From the NCBI GenBank assembly GCA_030848705.1, contig CM061241.1:82884178-82948177 (forward strand): DNA of 64,000 bases, read 5' to 3'. Origin of the DNA: Heracleum sosnowskyi (lineage: Eukaryota > Streptophyta > Magnoliopsida > Apiales > Apiaceae). This document shows positions 30,372 through 41,744 of the stretch, piece by piece. The translations under genes were made by a program, and so were the position numbers. Below the pieces are notes generated by a model. It was not told the DNA's origin. It saw only the letters and a program-made list of their open reading frames with translations, and ran no database searches. Numbering within the stretch: the first letter of the stretch is position 1; every line of letters starts with the position of its first letter.

Positions 30372-33229
30372 CTAGAAAATAACCCGTGCATCGAGTGATT
30401 TTTTTTGAAAATTTATTTTATTTATAATATTTTTTAATTAATATTATTAATTATGTTATTTTCAATTTTGACTTAAAAATTTGTACAATTATATTATTTT
30501 TTCATGAAATTAATTCCTGAAATGTTAACGGTAGATTATTTATATTTCAGCATCGAAAGCAAAATCATTTTAAAATCTAAAACACCAACTTGTGTATAAA
30601 TTCAAATGATTATCATCCAAATGAATTTCTTTATTTTCAGCAACAACTTTCTATTATATAAAAAACCTAAGAGATTAATAGTTGTAATTTTTAAATAATT
30701 ATATATATATATATATATGTAAGATCTTGTTTGATGTCATCTTTTTATTCCAGCACATCTTTTAACTTTCAATTTTGAAAACGTAACTATAAGGGATAAT
30801 TATAAAGGCAATAACAAAGTAGATAAATGTAATATACACTCTGTATCATGTACGTATACATATAATTAAAATTTTGTTTATTCAACTGGGATAAGATCTA
30901 GAACATTTCCATCCAGTTGATTTTCTTTATTTCAAGAAATAGCTTTTTTTATTATATAGAAAACGTAATTAAAATCAAATTAATTTTAAAACTGAAACAA
31001 CAACCTGTATATAGATCTAAAATATTCTCATTCAATTGAATTTTTTTATTTCCATAAACAACTTTCTGTTATATAGAAACGTAAAAGGTCATTAGTTGAA
31101 TTGAAAAATTATATAAATTAAACAAAAAAAACTTGTTACCAATACATGTGTCATATATTTTTTGCTATGTTTCTCATTATGTTTATTCTATTGCTCAATA
31201 GTTTAAGAATCTCTTATTTGACGATATCTTTCTGTTTCGACACATCTTTACAATTCCAATTTTGAAGACGTAACTGTAAGGCATAATTATAAGGCATAAT
31301 TATAAGGGGACTAAGAAATCGGTCAAAATGTATATATAATTAAAATTTTGTATATGCAATATGGGCTAAAATTTAGAATATTGTCATCCAGTTGAGTTTC
31401 TTTATTTCTAGAAACAACTTTTTATTTATACATAAAACACAAGAGATCATTATCTTAATCGAATAATTCTAAAAATTAAGGAAAAAGAAACTTTTGATAG
31501 TAATACATGGGACATAATTTTTTTTTATGAATTTAATCATTACGTTCATCTCACTGCTCAATAGTTTCAGAATCTCTTGTTTGACGATATCTTTTTTTTT
31601 GTAACTGTAAGGCATAGCTATAAGGAAAAAATATAGGGGACTAAGAAATTAGCTCAATATCGTACAAAGTATGGATGATTAAATATTGTAAGCATATTCA
31701 TAAATTAACTAACCGTTCATGTGATAAATAATTAAATTCATTTGGGACTATTTAAATATAATAAGGCTAGTAATGAATAAAGAATAAATATAACAGGACA
31801 AATATAATTGAATTCAATACATGCCTTGTGATTGGTGATGTAAATATTCGAACATTTTCTATGAAATTGATTCACATGCAGATGGGAACAACTTGGAATG
31901 GTGAAAAGTGAATTTAACTTTACGCAAACTAACAAAAACTTGGCATACTGAAAAGTAAATTTACATGTCCACAACTTGTATTGGATTAGTAAATTTTTGT
32001 ATACTTTGGTGATGGATAATGATCACTTCATTCGATAATAAAGACGCACAATTTTCATATTTTAAGTTCAATTCACCAAGACACTAAGTTTATAAAAGAA
32101 TTAGAACTACAATAAGAATAAAAATTTCAGATGACCTAAACTACAAATTACACGTACTATAATTTGCTTATGTTGTGATCTTATGATAACTCTCCAGATG
32201 GGATATCTATTACATGATATAATATAATAATATAATATATTTTGGTACAATAGTAATGTAATTTAATAACAATGTAATATATTCGTACAATAACAAAATA
32301 TAATTTATTGTAGATTTAGATTAGATTATTATTAAAAACAACATAGAATTTTACGTGAAATAAGTGTTTAGGGTACAATAACAATATAATCTATTTTAGA
32401 TTAGATTTTTTTTAAAAAAATTTCAAAACAACATAGAATTAGTTTTTTCTTAAAAAAATTAGAATTTAACATGAAATAGGAGTTTATAGTACAATAATAA
32501 TATAATCTAATTAGATTAGATAGTTATATTTTTTTTTATTTAAAACAACATAAAATTCTACAATAATATATAATATATGAGTCGAATATTGAAGCAAGTG
32601 TGTAGTAAATTTATACTTTCAAAAAAAAAACTTGATACAAATGTTTAAATTTTATGGCTTAACTATCCATTGTATGTGATCACAAATAATATTGACATAT
32701 GTATATCAATGTTACGACAATGACAAAGAAGTGACAAAGAAAAAAGGTAACCTTTAATCATGTAGACTTTTAATTGTTTGTATGTGCAAGACGAAAATTC
32801 AAAAATAAAATATTATTTTTTGTAAGACGAAAAAGTCGAAATAATAATAGAATTGTTAGAAGATTGGTGAAATTAGAGGATTGAATAAAATAAAAATAAT
32901 TTAAAAACACTATAAAGTTCTACTACGTGAAATAGGAGTTTAGGATATAATAATTCTATTACATGAAATAGGAGTTTAGGATATAATATAATCTATTTTA
33001 AATTAGATAATTATATATATTTTTAAAAATAAATTAGGGGTGAAACCAAAAAAAAGTGTGAACCAAAAAAAGTGCGAATCAAATTTGGTACCATATTAAA
33101 AGGGGTTTCGCTTATTAATATTAAAAAAATAAATTAGGGGTGAAACCAAAAAACAGTGTGAACCAAAAAAATGCGAACCAAATTTGGTACCATATTAAAA
33201 GGGTTTCGCTTATTAATAAAGGTTATAGA
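30372..33229 (-). mobile_element. Helitron, minus strand
   Basis: The minus-strand 5' end is TCTATAACCTTTATTAATAA (right side, 33229), preceded by A. The 3' end is a decayed GC-rich hairpin (TCGATGCACGGGTT) followed by CTAG (30372-30375) and then T. Near the 5' end a roughly 97-bp segment (ttaggggtgaaaccaaaaa to ttcgcttattaata) is tandemly duplicated at 33037-33218. Inside, a stretch resembling catccagttgaatttctttattt...caacaacttt recurs four or more times between 30600 and 31450. No helicase gene is present, so it is non-autonomous. Confidence 0.55.
33037..33218. repeat. Tandem duplication, two units of about 97 bp
   Basis: Both units run from aaattaggggtgaaaccaaa to ttcgcttattaata with few differences. 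Confidence 0.9.
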
Positions 33230-33235
33230 TATATA

Positions 33236-34340
33236 TATAACCAGTGCTTTTGCACCGGTTATTTTTGAATTTTTCAAATTTTAAAATTTTATAATAAAAT
33301 ATAATATTTTAAAATATTAATATATATGTAATATATATATGTAAATTTTACCATGCTTAAATTAATTATTAATTTTAATAAGTAGTTGACGGAATTGTAA
33401 CATTAAATCTTTGTATATTAGAAACATATTTATTGTAATTTATTTTATTATTAAATTATTAAATTTTTATTTAAATAAATTAATATTAAATAATATCTAA
33501 AAGTGAAGGGGTAGAACAAAAATAAAGGTGATAAGTTATAAGATAATATAAATTTTATTTTATTAAATAGAATTGTCGGCTATATTTTTGAAAAATGAGA
33601 GCTTAGGAAAACTTTTAGTTAGAGAATATAAAAAAATGTATATGATTTGGCTAAAAAAGATAATCAGTTAGTTTTTAGTAATTATAAGATTATTATTTTA
33701 TTAAATGGAATTGCTCGTGATATTTTTGGAAAAGGAGAGATTTTAGTTAGGAAAAAATAGAAAAGTATAAATTTTAGTTAGAAAATATAACAAAGAATAT
33801 ACAATTTGGCTAAAAGAAGGTAATTAGTTAGTTATTAGAAATTATAATAATATTATTTTATTTTATTAAATGGAACTGCTCGTTATATATTTGAAAAATC
33901 AGATATTTTAGTTTTAAAAAATAGCGGTTAGGAAAAATGGAATTACCCGTGATATTTTGGAAAATAGGAGCTTGGGACAAATTTTAGTTTAGAAAATATA
34001 AAAAAAAAACTAAACTTTTGCTAAAAAAGCTAATCGGTTACTTTTTAGTAATTGTAATATTATTATTTTATTTTATTAAATAGAACTGTGAATTTTTTGG
34101 AAAATTAGAGGTTTTAGTTAGGAAAAATAGAAAATTAGAAATTTTAGTTAGAAAATATAAAAAGGAATATACACTTTGGTTAAAAAAAAAAAGGTAACTG
34201 GTTAGTTATTAGAAATTATAATATTATTATTTTATTTTATTAAATAGAACTTTTCGGTGATATTTTTGGAAAATAAAATCTTTTAGTTTGAAAAAAGAGA
34301 AAAGGTACCTATATAATAATTTTTAGGATTTTATCCAACC
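33236..34340 (-). mobile_element. Helitron-like fragment with internal tandem repeats
   Basis: It begins (on the left) with a hairpin AACCaGTGC-TTTT-GCACCGGTT and contains about five diverged units of roughly 170 bp. Each carries gatatttttggaaaa, ttttagttagraaaat and ggctaaaaaagrtaatyrgttag. The same words occur in the Helitrons at 34852-36241 and 36254-37046, so this is a relative that has lost its CTAG end. Confidence 0.45.
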
Positions 34341-34382
34341 GCTCAACACTAGAAACCCATTTCGTATTTAATATATATATAT

Positions 34383-34770
34383 ATATGGAAAGATCGAGAG
34401 AGAACCTATATTTTTTTGAGAGAACCGAGAGAACTAACCAATCACCCTTATTTACCACACAATCCAACGGCTGATATGTTTTAAAAAATTTCTATTATAC
34501 TTTTATTAGTATTTTAAGATTCTTTTAAGTGTTTTAATAATTTTATAAGATTCTTTTAAGTGTTTTAATAACTATATTAAAATTAGGATTCTCTTAAGTA
34601 TCCTATAAAATGTTTTATAATATATTTCAACATAAATTTATTTATAATAAATTTAATTGATAATTAAGATTCTTTTAAGTGTTTTATTAAGATTCATTAA
34701 TTATATTATAGTATATCAACGGTCTTAGGTTCTCTGGGTTCTCTTGATATAATGGTTCTCTCTAGATCCT

Positions 34771-34779
<9 letters not shown>
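34383..34779. mobile_element. MITE, about 400 bp, terminal inverted repeats
   Basis: The left end ggaaagatcgagagagaacc is matched in inverted form by the right end, ggttctctctagatccttac. A second motif, gagagaacc, follows at each end. It is inserted in TA-rich DNA, so the target duplication cannot be read. No coding sequence. Confidence 0.65.

Positions 34780-34851
<72 letters not shown>
34772..34851. repeat. Long (TA)n microsatellite
   Basis: About 80 bp of TA with little interruption, between the MITE and the 5' end of a Helitron. Confidence 0.95.
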
Positions 34852-34854
<3 letters not shown>

Positions 34855-36241
34855 ATACTATTATATAATAGACGAAATATTAAAAGTTTGGTTGGTCGGT
34901 ATGGTACGTTGTGATTTTACTTAATTACCCTTAATTAACTTTACTTCGTGTTTTGACTTAATTAACCTTACTTATTTATAGAAATATATTATTAAATAAT
35001 AATATTACCTATTTATAACCAATTACCTTTTTCACCTAAAATATATTATTTTTTCTAAAAAAATTCTCCTACTTTTTCAAATATATCACGGACAATTACC
35101 TTTTTTAACTAAAACATGTTAATTTTTCTATTTTTCCTTACTAAAACCTTTTTTTTTCCAAAAATATGACGGACAAACATTTAGTTATTTATTTTTAAAC
35201 CTATTTTAATATTAATTAATTTTTAAAAATTTACCTATTTTAACATGTCTACTTATTTTTCTTAACAAATGCAATTACTAAAAATATTAAAATATAAATA
35301 ATCAAATACCTATTTATAACCAATTACCTTTTCAGCTAAAACACATTATATATTTTTTCTAACAAGTCCCTCATTTTATAAATATATCACGGGAAATTGC
35401 CTTTTATAATTAACTTTATTTATTTTTCTCATTAAAATCTATTATTTTTCCAAAAATATCACAGGAAACCCTTTACTTATTTATTTTAAAACGTATTTAA
35501 ATACTTTTAATTATTAAATTTTAAAACCTCATTTTTCAAAAATATCAAGGGCATTTACCTTTTTAAACTAAATATATGTTACATTTTTTATTTTTTCTTA
35601 CTAAAACATCTCATTTTCAAAAATATAACGGGCAAACTCATACTTATTTATTTTAAAATATGTTTTAATGTTTTTAATTAATTAAAAGTGTTTAGCTATT
35701 TTAACATGTCTAGTTATTTTTTGCACAATTACAATTAATAAAATATTAAAATAATAATAATAAAATAACTGTTACGCCATATTTTCGGTTAACTCAATTA
35801 TCTCCCTAATTTTCCAATATTAATCTAATAATGATTAATTTCTTAACCACTAAATAATATGCTCTCTCTGAAACGAGGAAACAATCCATCTAAATCAATG
35901 AATTACTAAAAAAATATCTCCAAACGATTCTTTCAAATCAGGAAAGAATCACAACGCACATATAACTCTAAAAAGATAAAATCAACCTCTCAATATCCTT
36001 AACAATCACAGGATTAAAAATACTATCATAGAATTGCGTTGGCTTCATCCTAGATATAAACAGAGGGTAGGTAGGCATCTTAGACACATGTAACGAGACA
36101 CCTTTCAAGTCAACCCAAACATCCAAAAATCCTAAATCCCCTATTTTCATAATTCGTTATTCCAGCAATTCTCGAAATTTGTTGTCACCCAATTCCTCCG
36201 TTAACAATAACAATCCGTGCATCGCACGGGTTTTAAGCTAG
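34852..36241 (+). mobile_element. Helitron, plus strand (1390 bp)
   Basis: It starts TCAATACTATTATATAATAG after A and ends with the hairpin CCGTGC-AT-CGCACGG, TTTTAAG and CTAG (36238-36241) before T. The interior repeats the words seen at 33236-34340 on the other strand. A 60-codon minus frame at 35968-36150 sits in the non-repeated part and may be captured sequence; I do not recognise it. Confidence 0.65.
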
Positions 36242-36290
36242 TATATATATATACTAGCTTAAAACCCGTGCGATGCACGGATTGTTAATT
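36205..36290. repeat. Palindrome formed by two facing Helitron 3' ends
   Basis: aacaatccgtgcatcgcacg, ttttaagctag, a ten-base TA spacer and then the exact inverse. Each arm is about 37 bp and each contains its own hairpin. Confidence 0.9.
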
Positions 36291-37046
36291 GTTATTTTAT
36301 TATTATATTTTTAATATTTTATTAATTGTATTTGTTAAAAAAATAAGTAGACATGTTAAAATAGCTAAATACTTTTAATTCATTAAAAACATTAAAACAG
36401 ATTTTAAAATAAATAAAAATAAAAAATGTAACATATATTTAGTTTAAAAAGGTAAATGCCCGTGATATTTTTGGAAAATGAGGTTTTAAAATTTAATAAT
36501 TAAAATTATTTAAATTCGTTTTAAAATAAATAATTAAAGGGATTCCTGTGATATTTTTGGGGAAAAAAATGAATTTCATGAGAAAAATAGAAAAAGTAAA
36601 TTGAAAAGGATAATTTCCAGTGATATATTCAAAAAAGAAGGGACTTTGTTAGAAAAAAATCTATAATGTGTTTTAGAGTAATTGGTTATAAATATGTATT
36701 TGATTATTTATATTTTAATATTATTAGTGATTGTATTTGTTAAGAAAAATAAGTAGACATGTTAAAATATGTAAACTTTTAAAAAATAATTATAATATTA
36801 TAGGTTTAAAAATAAATAACTAAAGGTTTGTCCGTGATATTTTTGGAAAATGGGGGATTTTAGTAAGGAAAAATAGAAAAACTAACGTGTTTTAGTTAAA
36901 AAAGGTAATTGTCATGTTTGAAAAAGTAGGGGAATTTGTTAAAAAAAATAATGTATTTTAGGTAAAAAAGGTAATCGGATATAAATAAGTAATATTATTA
37001 TTTAATAATATATTTTTATAAATAAGTAAGGTTAATTACATAAAAA
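36254..37046 (-). mobile_element. Helitron, minus strand, facing the previous one
   Basis: The 3' end (CTAG at 36254-36257 on the minus strand plus hairpin) abuts the plus-strand Helitron. Its body is an inverted relative of 34960-36200 (for example aaggtttgtccgtgatatttttgg). Homology stops at 37046, about 110 bp short of the expected 5' end, next to a TA run. An alternative 5' end, TCTATATATAACATAACATT, lies at 38404, so the element could instead span 36254-38404 with later insertions. Confidence 0.55.
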
Positions 37047-38404
37047 CTATATATATATATATCAAAATTAAGATCATATAGCACCTCCTCAATGCAAGAT
37101 CAACATATGATTAATATAATTATACAGACATGATTATATTTAGTCTAAACTAGTTAAATGTAAATTTTTTAGATCATATATATATACTAAATAAATATGT
37201 AATCTTAGATCATATAAATACTAAATAAAATGCATTGCACTATCTATTTATGCATTGTATCCCGGATACCATCTTTATTTAAGAAGAAAATTCATAATTC
37301 AAATCAACTTGTTTTGTAAATTAAAATTTATTACATTATAAATTTAATTATATTACACTAAAATTTGAGTGTTATTATATAAATAAAAAATACACTATAG
37401 CTAACATACAGATATGATTTCATACTTACTTATTAATGACTTAATTAATTTTCTCTAATTTTTTTGCTAATATTAGGAAAACGGCACTACAAGAAACTAG
37501 AAAACATGCCATGACTTATCATTAATGCTATGCTTTTCTAGTTTTGATTATAACATCTGCGATTTTATTAAATTTATTAAATCGATTCATATTAAGATTT
37601 ATATTATTTTATATTATAAAACTAATAGTAATATTTGCTTTTATTATTGTTATATTATATTATTTTCAATATAATTAATAACTGAATATTACAAATTTTA
37701 GACTCTATAAAGCATTATTATTACTTGATGCAATTCACTAAAATTATATTAAAAGAATTAAAATTATAATTTGATTACAATCATTCTATTATTTTTGTAA
37801 AAAATAATAATGTAATTATATTCGTGGATTTTTTTTATATCTTCTAAGAAATGTAAAAAACAACAACAATATATACATGATTTTGATGGATACCTGATGG
37901 AAAACCAAAAACAAAATTACACATATGCTATCGATAGACACACAACTCACTAACAAAATGAATTGATAGTGAATAAAATATATAAACTAAAAGAATTACA
38001 CAACAACCAAATAAAATTAGATTGTTTAAGAAAATGTACCAAAACACACATTCTCATTGATAAATTTTTTGGTATTTTTTTTTTATTCTAAGTTGTGATA
38101 AAGAAGAAATTGCAAATAAAATAATCACAATTATAATATTATTCATAATTTATTAATTTTTTATTATTTTCTATCATAATATTTTTTTATTATAAGAAAG
38201 AATTATAATAGAATTCATAATATTATTATTTATTGTAGTCTTTTTTTAATTCTAAATTGTAATAAAAAGATTACAAATAAAACAATTATGATTCTTTAAA
38301 AAGAACTTAGGATTATAAGTGATCAATTATGATTAACTAACTTAAAAACGGTACTACTCTTAAAAATAATTTCGTTTATTAATAAATGTTATGTTATATA
38401 TAGA
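37047..38404. other. AT-rich interval without genes
   Basis: Very AT-rich. A cactacaagaaa word at 37485 resembles a CACTA left end but no partner was found. The right margin (38340-38404) looks like a minus-strand Helitron 5' end (TCTATATATAACAT, then TTTATTAATAAACGAAA). Confidence 0.4.
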
Positions 38405-38900
38405 TTTCAATATTTGAACTTGTTGAGAAATATAATTGCCTACCTTACTTTAATACTTCGAGAACATGTGTTGATTTTGTAAATAGCAGTATCAAAGTCT
38501 AAATCGGGAACGGTACATTCCTACATATGTATATTGACGCAGCCCTAAATTCTTCTAGTAGTCTATTTAAATTGCACGTTGGAGTTGGGCAAAATAGATT
38601 TACTTCCTCTTTCTGGCTGCAACTTTGGAACCAACAGTTTAACACAGTAAAACACACGTACGTAATCACATGTTCATCTTGTTAGTCATGTGTCCTAGCA
38701 TGGTTTGCTCCTACAGGATACATATATTATGGTTACACACAACAACCAGATATTATGCGGAAAATCTTGCATGCTCTACTCATAAAGCAGGAGAAAACAT
38801 CATTAGTGATATGGAAATAATTAATCTGAAGTCTGAACAGAGCTGCATAAGTACTTTCAGATCTACTATTTCACTAAATTAATTAGCCAGGGCGGCCGAT
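38405..38900. repeat. Flank of the duplicated MMP unit (matches 61560-62150)
   Basis: The blocks attgacg-agcc-taaattcttct, ggctgcaacttt and cacatgttca-cctgtta-tcatgtgtcct occur here and at 61690-62145 in the same order. The word tttgaacttgttgagaaatataatt at 38409 also matches 50257. This ties the segment to the MMP tandem duplication. Confidence 0.75.
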
Positions 38901-39063
38901 CAATATTGTTAAAGTATTACACTTTATAATTAATCGAACAGGACATGATCGAATTTTATTTTATGTATATAGTCGTGTTTGCATTACTTTACCATTTAAT
39001 ATTATGTAATTTAGAGAAATATTATCACCTTTCAAATTTTATTAATTCAATTAATATACTTTT

Positions 39064-39260
39064 AGATAATTAATGATGAAATAATAGTGATCAATGTTAT
39101 ACACTAAACAAGTAAAAAATAAAAAATTGAGACTCATATACTTGTACAAATTAGGCTGTTGAAATAATAGTGATCATATACTTATAGGTAATTAATGATG
39201 AAATAATAGTGATCAATGTTATAAACTAAACAAGTCAAAAATAAAAAATTGAGACCCGTA
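39064..39260. repeat. Direct repeat, two copies of about 75 bp
   Basis: taattaatgatgaaataata...aaaattgagac-c-ta occurs at 39064-39140 and 39187-39260. A partial third copy lies between them. The region 38901-39344 holds no gene. Confidence 0.9.
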
Positions 39261-39344
39261 TACTCAATTTAAGAGTTTGTTGGTGTTGCTCTAAGGATAT
39301 TACTACTTATAAAACCCTTATTGTCAAAGATTTGAACCTTCTAT

Positions 39345-39549
39345 AGCTAGCTAGCTATACACTCGGTGGCGGCTTCATAAAATTATAAAAATTGCATTTA
39401 ACATGAATAGTTTTATAAAAATTAAAAGAATTTCATCAGCTAAAATATTACTATTACAACACCAAGTGCCGATTAAGCATCTAATCTTAATGGACTATGT
39501 TTTCAAAACTTCAAATAGTTTGATATAACTCTTTGATTCCTTGGACATC
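39345..39549 (-). pseudogene. MMP-B remnant: last 12 codons and 3' flank
   Basis: The minus strand 39511-39549 reads D-V-Q-G-I-K-E-L-Y-Q-T-I and TGA, the C-terminus of a third MMP copy. The 3' UTR and flank (tatacactcggtggcggctt) match 48725-48870 closely. The homology stops within a codon at about 39550. Everything upstream (signal peptide, prodomain, catalytic domain) is gone, replaced by an LTR element from 39600. Confidence 0.92.
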
Positions 39550-39599
39550 ACGTGGTGCCTGTCGAAGACGGTACAAAACTTTCATTAACCTATAAATCA

Positions 39600-41744
39600 T
39601 GTAACAGTCCGACTTTTCGGACTATTAAATCTAAATACAAAATTTAAATAAAATAGAATTATAGACGGAAGCGTGACAAAGGTTCTATTACAAAGCTAAC
39701 TATTACAAAACAGAGCTAACAATAATCCAAAAATCAATCTATTCCGAATCTAAAATCCTCGAATTCCAAAGCTATCCCACTTGAATTACACCGAACCTGA
39801 AAATTGTAAGGAATGAGCCATACAGCCCAGCAAGAAACCAATCGATCCAAATAGTCGGGCAAATAACATGTATATACAAAACAGAATACAATATTCAATA
39901 CGATACAATAACATTATACGATACATAATTTTGATACACATATTCTTAGTCTTATTCGATATATACGATACGACACCACATAACAATAACTCGAAACCCG
40001 TAATTCATGCCACGATCACTATAACCCGGTGATAACCGTCCTAAATTTTCAGAAAACTGTCACTATAACCCGGTGACTCGGTCCATATTCTTATTCGATA
40101 TTTTCACAAAACATGGCACAATTCAGAGTCTCAAGACTATTGCTTACACATAACACATATACAGTAATACATATCACTTCAAATAATAATCACATAGCCC
40201 GAATTTTAATAAACAAATACGTACACATAATATAACTTTGAAAATACAAGAAAGAACAATCGGAAACTTACCTCAACGCAACCTAGATCATATATTCAAT
40301 TCTGATCGGAACTGTTTGACTTTCGAAACGGTGTTTTCATGAAAAACTCAAAGGACGGAAGTCATAGAGAACGAAAAAACCTTTCTGAAAAGATATGACT
40401 CATCAAAATCGGACTTATAACGAATCGGGAATTGAATAAAACGTCCGCTGAATTTGAACAGAAACTAAAAAACAAGATCTGTTTGTGTTTTGTGATTTTA
40501 AGAACTGTTCTGAGCATAATCTGGAAAAACACTGTGAAACAAAACTTGTAGAAACTTGAAAGAGCTTTCCGAAAAGTCCAGAATCATCAAATTCTGACTT
40601 ACGATGAAGTTATTACGAATTTTACAAGACAGCTGAATTCTATGTATAAAAACCCTACGAATTTTGACAATAAAAACGAAGAAAGAGAATATGATGTTTA
40701 TATAAAGAATGAGAACCCTAATTCCAAACCTACTACTTACCCGTGTTCAAATCTGATCCAAACTTTAGGCCCATTAGTCTAATTTAATTTTAAATCCTAT
40801 TTCTTTTCAAATTTTAATCTTTTTTTTTCTATTATTCTTTTATTATTATTATCCTAAAAATTACAGGATATTACATACTACCCTCCTTAAAAAGAATTTG
40901 GTCCCCAAATTCACAACAATCCTATCAAATGACACGTCTACCCACTAATCTTCTACAAGTCAAACTTAAACTATGGTCCTCAAAATCGCACCCTAGAGAA
41001 TGTATTAGTCCCATACCTAACGCACTATGAAGGACAACCTGCTCTTGATACCAACTGTAATAGCCTGAATTTTAATAAACAAATACGTACACATAATATA
41101 ACTTTGAAAATACTAGAAAGAACAATCGGAAACTTACCTCAACACAACCTAGATCATATATTCAATTCTGACCGGAACTGTTTGACCATCTAAACGACGT
41201 TTTCATGAAAAACTCAAAGGACAAAAGTCATAGATAACGAAAAGACCTTTTTGAAAAGATATGACTCATCAAAACCGGACTTATAACGAATCGGGAATTG
41301 AATAAAACGTCCGCTGAATTTAAACAGAAACTGAAAAACAAGATCTGTTTGTGTTTTGTGATTTTAAGAACTTTTCAGAGCATAATCTGGAAAAACACTG
41401 TGAAACAAAAGTTGTAGGAAATTGAAAGAGCTTTCCGAAAAGTCCGGAGTCATCAAATTATGACTTACGATGAATCTATTACGAATTTTACAAGACAACT
41501 GAATTTTATGTATAAAAACCCTACCAATTTTGACAATAAAAACGAAGAAAGAGAATATGATGTTTATATAAAGACTCAGAACCCTAATTCCAAACCTACT
41601 ACTTACCCGTGTTCAAATCTGATCCAAACTTTAGGCCCATTAGTCTAATTTAATTTTAAATCCTATTTTTTTTTCAAATTTTAATCTTTTTTTTCAAATT
41701 TTAATCTTTTATTATTATTATCCTAAAAATTACGGGATATTACA
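39600..41744 (-). mobile_element. LTR element with unequal LTRs and a very short interior
   Basis: The left LTR runs 39600-40876 (starts tgtaacagtcc, ends ggatattaca). The right LTR (about 41056-41744) matches only the last 690 bp, with the first 590 bp removed so that tgtaa joins tagcctg. Between them are about 180 bp: a purine tract (GGAGGGTAG on the minus strand) and a TTGGTATCAAGAGC primer-binding site. No coding sequence. No target duplication: the left flank is aatca, the right is ccaag. Two frames of 60-70 codons inside the LTRs have no known match. Confidence 0.7.

Noticed and set aside
33530..34320. CRISPR-like or satellite array
   Set aside because: Units are irregular, diverged and lack a repeat-spacer layout; they match the interior of neighbouring Helitrons.
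37485..37520. cactacaagaaactag as the left end of a CACTA element
   Set aside because: No inverted partner, no repeated subterminal words and no target duplication nearby.
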